Of a stretch of DNA of 64,000 bases, positions 9,985 to 18,329 are shown piece by piece. The DNA lies in assembly GCF_001425705.1 (NCBI RefSeq), contig NZ_LMDC01000028.1, forward strand, positions 1,123,119 to 1,187,118, in the 5' to 3' direction. The notes under the pieces were generated by a model. That model was given only the letters and a program-made list of their open reading frames with translations, searched no databases and was not told the DNA's origin. A program made the translations under genes and the position numbers. The DNA comes from Pelomonas sp. Root1217 (GTDB lineage: Bacteria > Pseudomonadota > Gammaproteobacteria > Burkholderiales > Burkholderiaceae_C). Position 1 is the first letter of the stretch. The number at the start of each line of letters is the position of its first letter.

Positions 9985-10023
9985 ATGACACCGCGAACTA
10001 CGACCACCTTCACAGGTACCTAG
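9985..10023 (+). CDS. Threonine-rich leader peptide of thrS
   Basis: A 12-codon reading frame, ATG to TAG, encoding [12 protein letters not shown]. Seven of the twelve residues are Thr, four of them consecutive (codons ACT, ACG, ACC, ACC). A weak purine-rich stretch, GAGAAAGG (9967-9974), lies ten bases upstream. It ends just before a set of alternative hairpins and an intrinsic terminator that precede thrS. A ribosome stalling at Thr codons when charged tRNA-Thr is scarce would report ThrRS insufficiency. The composition and position are seen directly; the function is inferred from the classical attenuation model. Confidence 0.75.
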   Translation: MTPRTTTTFTGT

Positions 10024-10069
10024 TCGGCCGCGGCTCGTCACGCCAGTCCTTTTCGGACTTCACCAATCA

Positions 10070-10095
10070 AGCGCGGCAAGTGGCCGCGCTTTTTT
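10070..10095 (+). terminator. Intrinsic terminator in the thrS leader
   Basis: Eight-base-pair GC-rich stem AGCGCGGC (10070-10077) with GCCGCGCT (10083-10090), a five-base loop, and a run of six T (10090-10095) followed by GTTTT. It ends 35 bases before the thrS start codon and therefore must be conditional. Confidence 0.82.
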
Positions 10096-10129
10096 GTTTT
10101 CGCTCTTTCTCTGCGCTCTGGAGCACCCC

Positions 10130-12037
10130 ATGATCTCGATTCAACTCCCCGACGGTTCCCGCCGTGAATACCCCGCTGCGCTGTCCGTCGGCGACGTCGC
10201 TGCCAGCATCGGCACCGGCCTGGCCAAGGCCGCCCTCGGTGGCAAGGTCGACGGCAAGGTCGTCGACCTCAGCCACGTCATCGATCACGATGCCCAGGTC
10301 GCCATCGTCACCGAGAAGGACGCCGACGGCCTGGAACTGATCCGCCATTCGACGGCCCACCTGCTGGCCTATGCCGTCAAGTCGCTCTATCCCGATGCCC
10401 AGGTCACCATCGGCCCGGTCATCGAGAACGGCTTCTATTACGACTTTGCCTACAAGCGCCCCTTCACGCCCGAGGATCTGGCGGCCATCGAAGCCAAGAT
10501 GACCGAACTGGCAAAGAAGGACGAGAAGGTCGTGCGTCGCGTGCTGCCGCGTGACGAGGCCGTCGAGCACTTCAAGGCCATGGGCGAGGCGTACAAGGCA
10601 GAGATCATCGAGAGCATCCCCGCCGACCAGGACGTGTCGCTGTACGCCGAGGGCGCCTTCGAAGACCTGTGCCGCGGCCCCCACGTGCCCAGCACGGGCA
10701 AGCTCAAGCACTTCAAGCTGATGAAGGTGGCCGGCGCCTACTGGCGCGGTGACCACCGCAACGAGATGCTGCAACGCATCTACGGCACGGCGTGGGCGAC
10801 GAAGGACGACCTTCAGAAGTACCTGCTGATGCTCGAGGAGGCCGAGAAGCGCGACCACCGGCGCCTCGGCCGCGAGCTGGACCTCTTCCATATCGACGAA
10901 CACGCCCCCGGCGTCGTCTTCTGGCATCCCAAGGGCTGGACGGTGTGGCAGGAGGTCGAGCAGTACATGCGCCGCGTCTACCGCGACAACGGCTACCAGG
11001 AGGTCAAGGGCCCGCAGCTGCTCGATAGGACGCTGTGGGAGGCCACGGGCCACTGGGACAAGTACCGCGACAACATGTTCACGACGGAATCGGAAAAGCG
11101 CGACTACGCGCTCAAGCCGATGAACTGCCCGGGCCACATCCTGATTTTCAAGCACGGCGTCAAGAGCTACCGCGACCTGCCGTTGCGCTTCGGCGAGTTC
11201 GGCCAGTGCCACCGCAACGAGCCCACGGGCGGCCTGCACGGAATCATGCGCGTGCGTGGCTTCACGCAGGACGACGGCCACATCTTCTGCACGGAAGACC
11301 AGATCCTGCCGGAGTGCGTCGCCTACACGGCCCTGCTGCAGAAGGTCTACAAGGACTTCGGCTTCACCGACATCATCTACAAGGTCGCGACGCGCCCGGA
11401 CGCCCGCATCGGCTCGGACGAGGTCTGGGACAAGGCCGAGCACGCGCTGATGGAATCGCTGCGCGCCTCGGGGGTCGATTTCATCATCTCGCCCGGCGAC
11501 GGCGCCTTTTACGGTCCCAAGATCGAGTACACGCTCAAGGATGCTCTGGGCCGGCAGTGGCAGTGCGGCACGATGCAGGTCGATTTTTCGATGCCCGCGC
11601 GCCTGGGCGCAGAGTTCGTCGATGAGGATGGCCAGCACAAGACGCCCGTCATGCTGCACCGCGCCATCGTCGGCAGCCTGGAGCGATTCATCGGCATCCT
11701 GATCGAACAGCACGCCGGCGCCCTGCCCGTCTGGCTCGCTCCGACGCAGGTCGTGGTGGCCAATATCACCGACGCGCAGGCCGATTACGTGTCTGAAATT
11801 GTGAAATCGCTGCAAAAACAAGGGCTTAGGGCCTCAGCGGATTTGCGCAATGAGAAGATCACCTATAAAATCCGCCAGCATTCCATGCAAAAGCTGCCGT
11901 ACATCCTCGTCGTAGGCGACAAGGAAAAGGCGAATGGCAGCGTTGCGGTACGCGCCCGTGGCAACCAGGACCTCGGCGTGATGCCCCTGCAGGACTTCCT
12001 CTCTCGGATCTCCGCAGACATCACCAACAAGGTCTGA
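10130..12037 (+). CDS. thrS: Threonine-tRNA ligase
   Basis: 635 residues, the usual length of bacterial ThrRS. It charges tRNA-Thr with threonine in the cytoplasm. Domains in order: TGS (1-60), the editing domain with its HxxxH site ([10 protein letters not shown], about 75-84), then the class II catalytic core with motif 2 around [15 protein letters not shown] (about 358-372), zinc-ligand Cys in MNCPGH, and the C-terminal anticodon-binding domain (about 535-635). ATG 10130 is chosen because it has a CTGGAG ribosome-binding site and matches family N-termini ([10 protein letters not shown]). Expression is probably governed by the attenuator immediately upstream. It heads the conserved block with infC, rpmI, rplT, pheST and ihfA. 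Confidence 0.97.
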   Translation: MISIQLPDGSRREYPAALSVGDVAASIGTGLAKAALGGKVDGKVVDLSHVIDHDAQVAIVTEKDADGLELIRHSTAHLLAYAVKSLYPDAQVTIGPVIENGFYYDFAYKRPFTPEDLAAIEAKMTELAKKDEKVVRRVLPRDEAVEHFKAMGEAYKAEIIESIPADQDVSLYAEGAFEDLCRGPHVPSTGKLKHFKLMKVAGAYWRGDHRNEMLQRIYGTAWATKDDLQKYLLMLEEAEKRDHRRLGRELDLFHIDEHAPGVVFWHPKGWTVWQEVEQYMRRVYRDNGYQEVKGPQLLDRTLWEATGHWDKYRDNMFTTESEKRDYALKPMNCPGHILIFKHGVKSYRDLPLRFGEFGQCHRNEPTGGLHGIMRVRGFTQDDGHIFCTEDQILPECVAYTALLQKVYKDFGFTDIIYKVATRPDARIGSDEVWDKAEHALMESLRASGVDFIISPGDGAFYGPKIEYTLKDALGRQWQCGTMQVDFSMPARLGAEFVDEDGQHKTPVMLHRAIVGSLERFIGILIEQHAGALPVWLAPTQVVVANITDAQADYVSEIVKSLQKQGLRASADLRNEKITYKIRQHSMQKLPYILVVGDKEKANGSVAVRARGNQDLGVMPLQDFLSRISADITNKV

Positions 12038-12104
12038 AGCCTTCCGGGCGCGATTTGTTTTGTTTGGGCCTCTCGCCTTGGGGGCCCGTTGAAAGGTCTA
12101 CACC

Positions 12105-12650
12105 ATCGCTACGTTTGCTGACCGTCGTGCGATTCCGGAGCGCAAGCACCGGTTGAACCGCGAAATCATGGCTCCCGAAGTCCGCCTGAACGGCCCCGAG
12201 AACGAACCCATCGGCGTCGTCAGCATCCAGGAAGCCCTGCGTATGGCGGGCGAGCTGGACGTGGATCTGGTCGAGATCTCTGCCACCGCCAATCCGCCGG
12301 TCTGCCGGCTGATGGACTACGGCAAGTTCAAATACCAGGAGCAAAAGCGCGCTGCCGAAGCCAAATCCAAGCAGAAGATCATCGAAATCAAGGAAGTCAA
12401 ATTCCGCCCGGGCACGGACGAAGGCGACTACCAGATCAAGATGCGCAATCTGCGCCGCTTCATCGCTGAAGACGGTGACAAGGGCAAGGTGACGCTGCGC
12501 TACCGGGGCCGTGAAATCACCCACCAGGACATCGGTATGCGCCTGCTGGAGCGGATTCGCGACGAACTGGCCGACGTGGCGATCGTCGAGAACATGCCGA
12601 AGCTCGAAGGTCGGCAGATGATCATGGTCCTGGCGCCCAAAAAGCGCTGA
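12105..12650 (+). CDS. infC: Translation initiation factor IF-3 (ATC start codon)
   Basis: 181 residues from the proposed ATC start (12105), against about 180 for E. coli IF-3. IF-3 binds the 30S subunit, prevents premature 50S joining and proofreads start codons. The N-terminal domain contains [18 protein letters not shown] and the C-terminal domain [17 protein letters not shown], both diagnostic. No ATG is suitably placed; the next in-frame candidates are TTG 12153 and an internal ATG (12168), which would cut conserved residues. A GAAAGG ribosome-binding site lies about nine bases upstream of the ATC. infC genes classically use rare start codons (AUU in E. coli), so that excess IF-3 represses its own translation. 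An upstream GGGCC/GGCCC hairpin lies at 12066-12087. Confidence 0.9.
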   Translation: MATFADRRAIPERKHRLNREIMAPEVRLNGPENEPIGVVSIQEALRMAGELDVDLVEISATANPPVCRLMDYGKFKYQEQKRAAEAKSKQKIIEIKEVKFRPGTDEGDYQIKMRNLRRFIAEDGDKGKVTLRYRGREITHQDIGMRLLERIRDELADVAIVENMPKLEGRQMIMVLAPKKR

Positions 12651-12664
12651 AGACCGAAGAGTTC

Positions 12665-12692
12665 AACCCGCCGGTTTGGTCGCCGACGGGTT
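12665..12692 (+). promoter_or_regulatory. Stem-loop in the infC-rpmI spacer
   Basis: AACCCG at 12665-12670 pairs with CGGGTT at 12687-12692 and the stem extends inward with one mismatch (CGGT with GCCG). No T-run follows, so it is not an intrinsic terminator. In enterobacteria, ribosomal protein L20 represses rpmI-rplT through an RNA structure in this region. A similar role here is a guess. Confidence 0.3.
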
Positions 12693-12769
12693 CATTAGTC
12701 TCCTGAGGCCAACAAGTGCGCCGGGCTCACCGGCGCCGCCCCAGGGACACACTTAGAAGGAGCATCAAC

Positions 12770-12973
12770 ATGCCCAAAATGAAGACCAAGAGCAGCGCGA
12801 AAAAGCGTTTTCGCGTTCGTCCGGGTGGCACCGTCAAGCGCGGTCAGGCGTTCAAGCGCCACATCCTGACCAAGAAGACCACGAAGAACAAGCGTCAGCT
12901 CCGCGGCGCCGTCACCGTGCACGAAACCAACATGGGTCACATCGCTCAGATGCTGCCCTTTGCTGGCCTGTAA
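12770..12973 (+). CDS. rpmI: 50S ribosomal protein L35
   Basis: 67 residues, very basic, with the L35 signature [16 protein letters not shown] at the N-terminus and [18 protein letters not shown] in the middle. It is a component of the large ribosomal subunit. ATG 12770 is preceded by a strong AGAAGGAG ribosome-binding site. The frame is open 54 bases further upstream, but that extension is not part of L35. It is followed 26 bases later by rplT, as in nearly all bacteria. Confidence 0.96.
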   Translation: MPKMKTKSSAKKRFRVRPGGTVKRGQAFKRHILTKKTTKNKRQLRGAVTVHETNMGHIAQMLPFAGL

Positions 12974-12999
12974 TTCATCACTGACTCAAGGAGAAACAC

Positions 13000-13356
13000 A
13001 TGCCTCGCGTCAAACGTGGTGTAACCGCTCGTGCCCGTCACAAGAAGGTCTTGGCTCTGGCCAAGGGCTTCCGGGGTCGTCGTAAGAACGTCTTCCGCAT
13101 CGCCAAGCAGGCGGTGATGAAGGCGGGCCAATACGCCTACCGTGACCGTCGTACCAAGAAGCGCGTCTTCCGCCAGCTCTGGATCGCCCGTATCAACGCT
13201 GCATCGCGTGGTCTGGGTCTGTCCTACAGCAAGTTCGTGGCGGGTCTCAAGAAGGCCCAGATCGAGATCGACCGCAAGGTCCTCGCCGATCTGGCCGTCA
13301 ACGACCCGGCTGGCTTTGCCAGCATCTTCGCCAAGGTGAAGGCCGCGCTCGCCTGA
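13000..13356 (+). CDS. rplT: 50S ribosomal protein L20
   Basis: 118 residues, highly basic, with the L20 signature [18 protein letters not shown] at the N-terminus and the block [21 protein letters not shown] in the middle. It binds 23S rRNA early in large-subunit assembly and in some bacteria represses its own operon. A clear AAGGAG ribosome-binding site precedes ATG 13000. Downstream, two hairpins separate it from pheS. Confidence 0.97.
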   Translation: MPRVKRGVTARARHKKVLALAKGFRGRRKNVFRIAKQAVMKAGQYAYRDRRTKKRVFRQLWIARINAASRGLGLSYSKFVAGLKKAQIEIDRKVLADLAVNDPAGFASIFAKVKAALA

Positions 13357-13365
13357 TTGCGATTC

Positions 13366-13426
13366 GCCCCGGCTCACGTCGGGGCACGCAAACTTTCAGG
13401 GCCGGCCCACCAGGGTCGGCCCTTTC
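13366..13426 (+). terminator. Tandem hairpins between rplT and pheS
   Basis: First stem GCCCCG/CGGGGC (13366-13371 with 13380-13385). The second, much stronger, is an 11-base-pair stem (13398-13408 with 13413-13423) closed by the four-base loop ACCA with one G-T pair, followed by the weak T-rich tract TTCTCATTCT. It probably lowers or modulates read-through from rplT into pheS. No Phe-rich leader peptide was found here, unlike the E. coli pheST leader. Confidence 0.6.
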
Positions 13427-13440
13427 TCATTCTGAATTCC

Positions 13441-14484
13441 ATGTCTGATCTCGACGCTTTGCTGCAAGCGGCCACGGCTGATTTCGCCGCCGCGCCAACG
13501 CCCGCCGAACTGGAAAACGCCAAGGCGCGCTTCCTGGGCAAGTCCGGCCGCGTGACCGAACTGATGAAGGGCCTGGGCGCCCTCAGCATCGAGGAAAAGA
13601 AGACCCGCGGCGCCGAGATCAATCAGCTCAAGGTCGGAATCGAAGCCGCCCTCACCGCCCGCCGCGATGCGCTGGCCGCCGCCGAACTCGAGAAGCAGCT
13701 CAAGGCCGAGGCCCTGGACGTGACGCTGCCTGGCCGCCAGCGTGGCACGGGCGGTCTGCACCCGATCACGCGCGCCATGGAGCGCATCGAGGCGATCTTC
13801 GGCTCCATGGGCTTCGACGTCGCCGATGGCCCTGAGATCGAGACCGACTGGTACAGCTTCTCGGCGTTGAACAACCCCGAGAACCACCCGGCCCGCTCGA
13901 TGCAGGACACGTTCTACGTCGACATGAAAGACGAGAACGGAGCCTGGCTGAACCTGCGCCCGCACACCAGCCCGATGCAGATCCGCTACGCGCAGGCCCA
14001 CGCCAAGCGCTATGCCGGGCAAGACACCATGCCCGAAATCCGCGTCATCGCGCCGGGCCGCACCTACCGCGTCGACAGCGACGCGACACATTCGCCGATG
14101 TTCCACCAGGTCGAAGGCCTGTGGGTGGGCGAAAACATCTCGTTCAAGGACCTGAAGGCGGTCTATCTCAATTTCATCACCGCTTTCTTTGAGACCGACC
14201 AGCTGCAGCTGCGCTTTCGCCCCAGCTACTTCCCGTTCACCGAGCCCAGCGCCGAGATCGACATCATGTTCGAGAGCGGCCCGCTGAAGGGCCGCTGGCT
14301 GGAGGTCTCGGGTTCCGGCCAGGTCCACCCGCAAGTGATCCGCAACATGGGGCTGGACCCGGAGCGCTACATCGGCTTCGCCTTCGGCTCCGGCATCGAC
14401 CGCCTGGCCATGCTGCGCTATGGCGTCAACGACCTGCGCGCCTTCTTCGACGGCGACCTTCGCTTCCTCGCTCAGTTCAAGTAA
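13441..14484 (+). CDS. pheS: Phenylalanine-tRNA ligase alpha subunit
   Basis: 347 residues, normal for PheS. An N-terminal coiled-coil region (1-95) precedes the class II catalytic core. Motif 2 ([13 protein letters not shown], about 218-230) and motif 3 ([14 protein letters not shown], about 316-329) are visible. It forms the alpha2beta2 enzyme with PheT and binds Phe and ATP. ATG 13441 gives the standard MSDLDALL N-terminus. The frame is open back to 13357 right after rplT, but that extension covers the terminator hairpins and is not homologous. pheT begins ten bases after the stop. Confidence 0.96.
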   Translation: MSDLDALLQAATADFAAAPTPAELENAKARFLGKSGRVTELMKGLGALSIEEKKTRGAEINQLKVGIEAALTARRDALAAAELEKQLKAEALDVTLPGRQRGTGGLHPITRAMERIEAIFGSMGFDVADGPEIETDWYSFSALNNPENHPARSMQDTFYVDMKDENGAWLNLRPHTSPMQIRYAQAHAKRYAGQDTMPEIRVIAPGRTYRVDSDATHSPMFHQVEGLWVGENISFKDLKAVYLNFITAFFETDQLQLRFRPSYFPFTEPSAEIDIMFESGPLKGRWLEVSGSGQVHPQVIRNMGLDPERYIGFAFGSGIDRLAMLRYGVNDLRAFFDGDLRFLAQFK

Positions 14485-14494
14485 TCAGCACGTT

Positions 14495-16924
14495 ATGCAA
14501 TTCCCCGAGTCCTGGCTGCGCGAGTTCTGCAATCCGCCGCTGTCCACTGAAAAACTGGCCGAACTGTTGACCATGTCCGGCATGGAGGTCGAAGAGCTGC
14601 GGCCGGTCGCGCCGCCCTTCCATGGCATCGTCGTCGCCGAGATCCTCGAAGCCGAGCAGCACCCGAACGCTGACAAGCTGCGCGTGTGCAAGGTCAACGC
14701 TGGTGGCGCGGAGCCGCTGCAGATCGTATGCGGAGCACCAAATGCGCGCGCCGGCATCAAGGTGCCGCTGGCCACCGTCGGTGCGGAGCTGCCGCCCGGT
14801 GAAGACGGCAAGCCCTTCAAGATCGGCGTCGGCAAGCTCCGCGGCGTCGAGAGCTTCGGCATGCTGTGCTCTGCCCGCGAACTCAAGCTGAGTGAAGACC
14901 ACGGCGGACTGCTGGAACTGGCTGCCGATGCCGTCATCGGCGAGGACATCCGCAAGCACCTGAATTTGGATGACACGCTGTTCACGCTGAAGCTCACGCC
15001 CAATCTAGGCCATGGCCTGAGCGTGTTCGGCATCGCTCGCGAAGTGGCTGCATTGACCGGCACGCCGCTGCTCAAAGCTGAATTCCCGGCCGTCAAGCCT
15101 ACGACGGATGACAAGCTGCCCATCCGCATCGATGCGCCGGACCTGTGCGGCCGCTTCTCCGGCCGCATCGTGAAGGGCATCGACACGATGGCCAAGACAC
15201 CGGCCTGGATGGTCCAGCGCCTGGAGCGCTGCGGCCAGCGCTCGGTGACCGCACTCGTCGACATCTCCAACTACGTGATGTTCGAGTACGGCCGCCCGTC
15301 GCACATCTTCGACCTCGACAAGATCAGCGGCGAGCTCGTCGTGCGCTGGGGAAAGGCGGGCGAACAGCTCAAGCTGTTGAACGGCAACACCATCACCGTC
15401 GATGAGAAGGTCGGCGTCATCAGCGACGCACGTGAGGTCGAGTCCCTCGCCGGCATCATGGGCGGCGACCACACCGCAGTCTCCGACGACACCCGCAACG
15501 TCTACGTCGAGGCTGCGTTCTGGTGGCCCGAGGCCGTCATGGGCCGCGGCCGACGCTTCAACTTCTCGACCGACGCCGGCCACCGCTTCGAGCGGGGCGT
15601 CGACGCCTCGCAGACTGTCGAGCACATCGAGCGCATCACCCGTCTCATCATCGACATCTGCGGTACCCCGGACACACGCGTCGGTCCGATGGACGACCAG
15701 TCGCCCAACGTGCCGGTGCGCAGGCCCGTCGCACTGCGTGTGGCACGCGCCGCCAAGGTCATCGGCATGCCGCTGACCCAGGCGCAGTGCGAAGGTGTGT
15801 TCACGCGCCTGGGCCTGCCGTTCACCGCGACGGACGGCGTCATCACGGTGACCCCGCCAAGCTGGCGCTTTGACATCCTCATCGAGGAAGACCTCATCGA
15901 GGAAGTCATCCGCGTGCTGGGCTATCCCACGCTGCCGTCCACCGCACCGCTGGCGCCTATCGTGGGCCGCACGGGCTCTGAATCGCGCCAGAGCGCGCAT
16001 GCGCTGCGTCGTGCCGTGGCCGCACGCGACTACTTCGAGACAATCAATTTCAGCTTCGTCGAGGAGCGCTGGGAGCGTGAGCTGGCCGGCGTCACCGATC
16101 CCATCAAGCTGCTGAATCCCATCGCCGCCCCACTGTCAGTGATGCGCACCAGCCTCATCGGCAGCCTCGTGCAGGTGCTACGCCACAACCAGGCCCGCCG
16201 CGCGACCCGTTTGCGCGTGTTCGAACTGGGCCGCGTGTTCAAGCGCGACGCCAGCGTGGCCAATGGCCCGTTGTCCGTGGCCGGCATCGATCAGCCACTG
16301 CGCCTGGGTGGTCTGGCCTGGGGCCCAGCCGATCAGCAGCAGTGGAGCCAGCGTGACCGCGCCGTCGACTTCTTCGACGTCAAGGGCGACCTCGAAGCCC
16401 TGTTCGCACCGCAGACGCTGAGCTTCGAAGCCGCCGAGCACCCTGCCCTTCACCCCGGCCGCAGCGCAAGCGTCAAGCTGAATGGGGTCGCTATCGGCAT
16501 CGTCGGCGAACTGCACCCGCGTTGGCGCCAAGCCTATGAGATCAGCGGCGGCGCGCCCGTCGTCTTTGAGCTCAATCTCGACGCCGCGCTGGCTCGCACG
16601 CTTCCGCATGGCCAGCCGCTGCCACGCCAGCAGGCCGTGCAGCGCGACCTGGCCCTGGTCGTCAAGGACAGCACGCCCCACGACGCGCTGATGGCCACCA
16701 TCACGGCCGCTGGCGGCGCGCTGCTGCGCTCAGCCAAGCTCTTCGACGTCTTCAAACCCGCTGCTGGCGCCAGCACGGATCTGCAACCCGACGAGCGCTC
16801 CATGGCCGTGCGCCTGGAACTGCTTGATGACGAAGTCACGCTGACCGATGACCGTATCGAGGCCGTCGTGTCGACCATCGTCGCTGCAGCCAGCAACCAG
16901 CTCGGCGCCCGCCTGCGCGGCTGA
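14495..16924 (+). CDS. pheT: Phenylalanine-tRNA ligase beta subunit
   Basis: 809 residues, typical for bacterial PheT. Domains in order: the tRNA-binding OB fold (about 40-150, with [13 protein letters not shown]), the B3/B4 editing domain (about 210-390), B5 (about 405-475), the catalytic-like core (about 490-700) and the C-terminal FDX-ACB anticodon-binding domain (about 715-809, starting near [15 protein letters not shown]). It is the structural and editing partner of PheS. ATG 14495 follows the pheS stop by ten bases and matches family N-termini ([11 protein letters not shown]). Confidence 0.96.
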   Translation: MQFPESWLREFCNPPLSTEKLAELLTMSGMEVEELRPVAPPFHGIVVAEILEAEQHPNADKLRVCKVNAGGAEPLQIVCGAPNARAGIKVPLATVGAELPPGEDGKPFKIGVGKLRGVESFGMLCSARELKLSEDHGGLLELAADAVIGEDIRKHLNLDDTLFTLKLTPNLGHGLSVFGIAREVAALTGTPLLKAEFPAVKPTTDDKLPIRIDAPDLCGRFSGRIVKGIDTMAKTPAWMVQRLERCGQRSVTALVDISNYVMFEYGRPSHIFDLDKISGELVVRWGKAGEQLKLLNGNTITVDEKVGVISDAREVESLAGIMGGDHTAVSDDTRNVYVEAAFWWPEAVMGRGRRFNFSTDAGHRFERGVDASQTVEHIERITRLIIDICGTPDTRVGPMDDQSPNVPVRRPVALRVARAAKVIGMPLTQAQCEGVFTRLGLPFTATDGVITVTPPSWRFDILIEEDLIEEVIRVLGYPTLPSTAPLAPIVGRTGSESRQSAHALRRAVAARDYFETINFSFVEERWERELAGVTDPIKLLNPIAAPLSVMRTSLIGSLVQVLRHNQARRATRLRVFELGRVFKRDASVANGPLSVAGIDQPLRLGGLAWGPADQQQWSQRDRAVDFFDVKGDLEALFAPQTLSFEAAEHPALHPGRSASVKLNGVAIGIVGELHPRWRQAYEISGGAPVVFELNLDAALARTLPHGQPLPRQQAVQRDLALVVKDSTPHDALMATITAAGGALLRSAKLFDVFKPAAGASTDLQPDERSMAVRLELLDDEVTLTDDRIEAVVSTIVAAASNQLGARLRG

Positions 16925-16944
16925 CCCCAGGAACAGGAACCCGA

Positions 16945-17316
16945 ATGGACGCGAACGACGCCAAGAAATCCGAATCCGCTCCGGTCGTCATCGGCAGCCT
17001 GGAAACGCCGACCTTGACCAAGGCCGAACTGGCCGAGCTGCTGTTCGACAAGCTGGGCTTGAACAAGCGCGAGTCCAAGGACATGGTCGAGGCCTTTTTT
17101 GACATCCTGCATGACAGCCTCGTCAAAGGCCAGGACGTCAAGCTTTCAGGCTTTGGCAACTTCAACATCCGCCGCAAGGCGCCGCGCCCGGGTCGCAACC
17201 CGCGCACCGGCGAGTCCATCCCGATCAAGGCCCGCAACGTCGTGACTTTTCACGCCTCCCACAAGCTCAAGGGGTTGGTGCAAGGCGATACGCCCAGCGG
17301 TGAAGACTTCGAGTAG
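16945..17316 (+). CDS. ihfA: Integration host factor subunit alpha
   Basis: 123 residues. The HU/IHF fold spans about residues 25-115, with the signature [21 protein letters not shown] containing the DNA-intercalating Pro region. It dimerises with IhfB and bends DNA at specific sites. It is relevant here because sigma-54 promoters such as the one near 63.0 kb often need IHF. A Burkholderiales-style N-terminal extension of about 24 residues precedes the conserved [12 protein letters not shown]. It starts 20 bases after pheT and has the usual pheT-ihfA linkage. Confidence 0.95.
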   Translation: MDANDAKKSESAPVVIGSLETPTLTKAELAELLFDKLGLNKRESKDMVEAFFDILHDSLVKGQDVKLSGFGNFNIRRKAPRPGRNPRTGESIPIKARNVVTFHASHKLKGLVQGDTPSGEDFE

Positions 17317-17362
17317 AGTCTGACGCCTTGCCTCAGCTTTCGCTCCGAAGCCCTTGATTTCA

Positions 17363-17893
17363 ATGGACAAAGCGCTGCCTTCCATTCCCGCCAAACGCTA
17401 CTTCACCATCGGTGAGGTCAGCGAGCTGTGCGGCGTGAAGCCCTATGTGCTGCGCTATTGGGAGCAGGAGTTCACCCAGCTCAAGCCCATGAAGCGGCGC
17501 GGCAACCGGCGCTATTACCAGCACCACGAGGTGCTGCTGATACGCCGCATCCGCGACCTGCTCTACGACCAGGGCTTCACCATCAGCGGCGCGCGCAACC
17601 AGCTCAGCGAAGGCCTGCCATCGGCGGCCGCGGCGCAGAACTTCCGAGATGAAGCCGAGGCCGCGCAGGCGCTCGAAGCCATGGATGGGGAACTCGACGG
17701 TGACGACGACGCCAACGCGCCGGTCGAACTGGCGCATCTGCCCGCCGTCCGGTCGGCATCGCATGCACACGCCCAGCCGTTGAAGGCCGGCGGAGCATCC
17801 TTGACGTTGCCGGTGCTCGCCATGGACCCTTTGACCTCGCTGGAACAGGTTCGAGCCGAACTTCTTGCGATCCGAGCCAGCCTTCTGGGCTGA
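17363..17893 (+). CDS. MerR-family transcriptional regulator
   Basis: About 176 residues. An N-terminal winged-helix MerR domain (about 12-80: YFTIGEVSELCGVKPYVLRYWEQEF, then RRYYQHHEVLLIRRIRDLLYDQGFTISGA) is followed by a low-complexity acidic/alanine-rich region and a short C-terminal helix. It lacks the cysteine metal-binding loop of metal sensors. A MerR protein in this place after pheT-ihfA is conserved in many proteobacteria, and its target is unknown. I chose ATG 17363 over the TTG at 17354. It lies 46 bases after ihfA and its 3' end abuts the tRNA promoter. Confidence 0.85.
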   Translation: MDKALPSIPAKRYFTIGEVSELCGVKPYVLRYWEQEFTQLKPMKRRGNRRYYQHHEVLLIRRIRDLLYDQGFTISGARNQLSEGLPSAAAAQNFRDEAEAAQALEAMDGELDGDDDANAPVELAHLPAVRSASHAHAQPLKAGGASLTLPVLAMDPLTSLEQVRAELLAIRASLLG

Positions 17894-17910
17894 GAGCGCG
17901 ATTCCTCGGT

Positions 17911-17916
17911 TATACT
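17911..17916 (+). promoter_or_regulatory. -10 box of the tRNA-Pro promoter
   Basis: TATACT, a near-consensus -10 hexamer, 12 bases before the tRNA 5' end. No good -35 hexamer is seen at 17 bases, so the tRNA may also be read from the merR transcript. Confidence 0.5.
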
Positions 17917-17927
17917 GCTTGGCTCAG

Positions 17928-18005
<78 letters not shown>

Positions 18006-18023
18006 AAAATAAGAAGAGAAATC

Positions 18024-18058
18024 AAGGACTTAGAAGCGAAAGCCTCTAGGTCCTTTTT
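18024..18058 (+). terminator. Intrinsic terminator of tRNA-Pro
   Basis: A 14-base-pair stem with one mismatch and one G-T pair (18024-18037 with 18042-18055), a GAAA tetraloop at 18038-18041, and five T at 18054-18058. It lies 18 bases after the tRNA CCA end. Confidence 0.85.
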
Positions 18059-18329
18059 CCATTCTGGGCTCGAAAAAGTGCTGGGGGGTCCACCCAGGGG
18101 TCCACCAAAAGAAGGCTAAACGTAAACGTCTGGCAAAGTCATCTTCAGCCGGCAGTCGCTTGCAACAAGGATGCTGCCCGAGCGAGGCGCCTGCTACACG
18201 CGTACCCAATGGGTAAACCGGCGACAAGCAGCTCCTCTCACCCATCGCACTTCAGACACCTTCTTGGCTACCTGAGAGGGGTGGTTGGACATTCGCCGCA
18301 GCCCGGCACATTGATTGCCGCCGCTGTCC
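18059..18329 (+). other. Non-coding stretch behind tRNA-Pro, possible integration scar
   Basis: About 270 bases without a convincing gene. Visible structure: a direct repeat GGGGTCCACC at 18085-18094 and 18097-18106. GGTCCACC-type repeats just behind tRNA genes are what I remember seeing at the junctions of tyrosine-integrase islands, but that is recollection. A minus-strand frame (18245-18030) has no domain I recognise. I found no second copy of the tRNA 3' end in the window, so no att pair can be defined. Confidence 0.3.

Larger units (their letters stand above)
9985..10096 (+). promoter_or_regulatory. Predicted ribosome-mediated attenuator of thrS
   Basis: After the Thr-rich peptide come: a strand GGCCGCG at 10026-10032, starting three bases after the stop codon; a small hairpin AGTCC/GGACT at 10045-10059; and a terminator hairpin at 10070-10090. 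The upstream GGCCGCG is identical to the 3' arm of the terminator (10082-10088), so it can pair with the 5' arm (CGCGGC, 10072-10077) as an antiterminator. A ribosome at the stop codon would cover the upstream strand and let the terminator form. A ribosome stalled on the Thr codons would leave it free. This geometry is exactly that of amino-acid attenuators. Confidence 0.7.

Noticed and set aside
12061-12090. GGGCC/GGCCC hairpin between thrS and infC considered as a terminator
   Set aside because: The stem is only five base pairs, the loop is long, and no T-run follows. Read-through into infC is expected.
13357-13440. Search for a Phe-rich leader peptide before pheS
   Set aside because: No frame in the spacer contains a run of Phe codons.
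18030-18245. A 71-codon minus-strand frame behind tRNA-Pro containing a WWTPGWTP stretch, considered as an integrase remnant
   Set aside because: The two WTP units come from the GGGGTCCACC direct repeat and no integrase catalytic residue is present. It is kept only as a possible scar, not as a gene.
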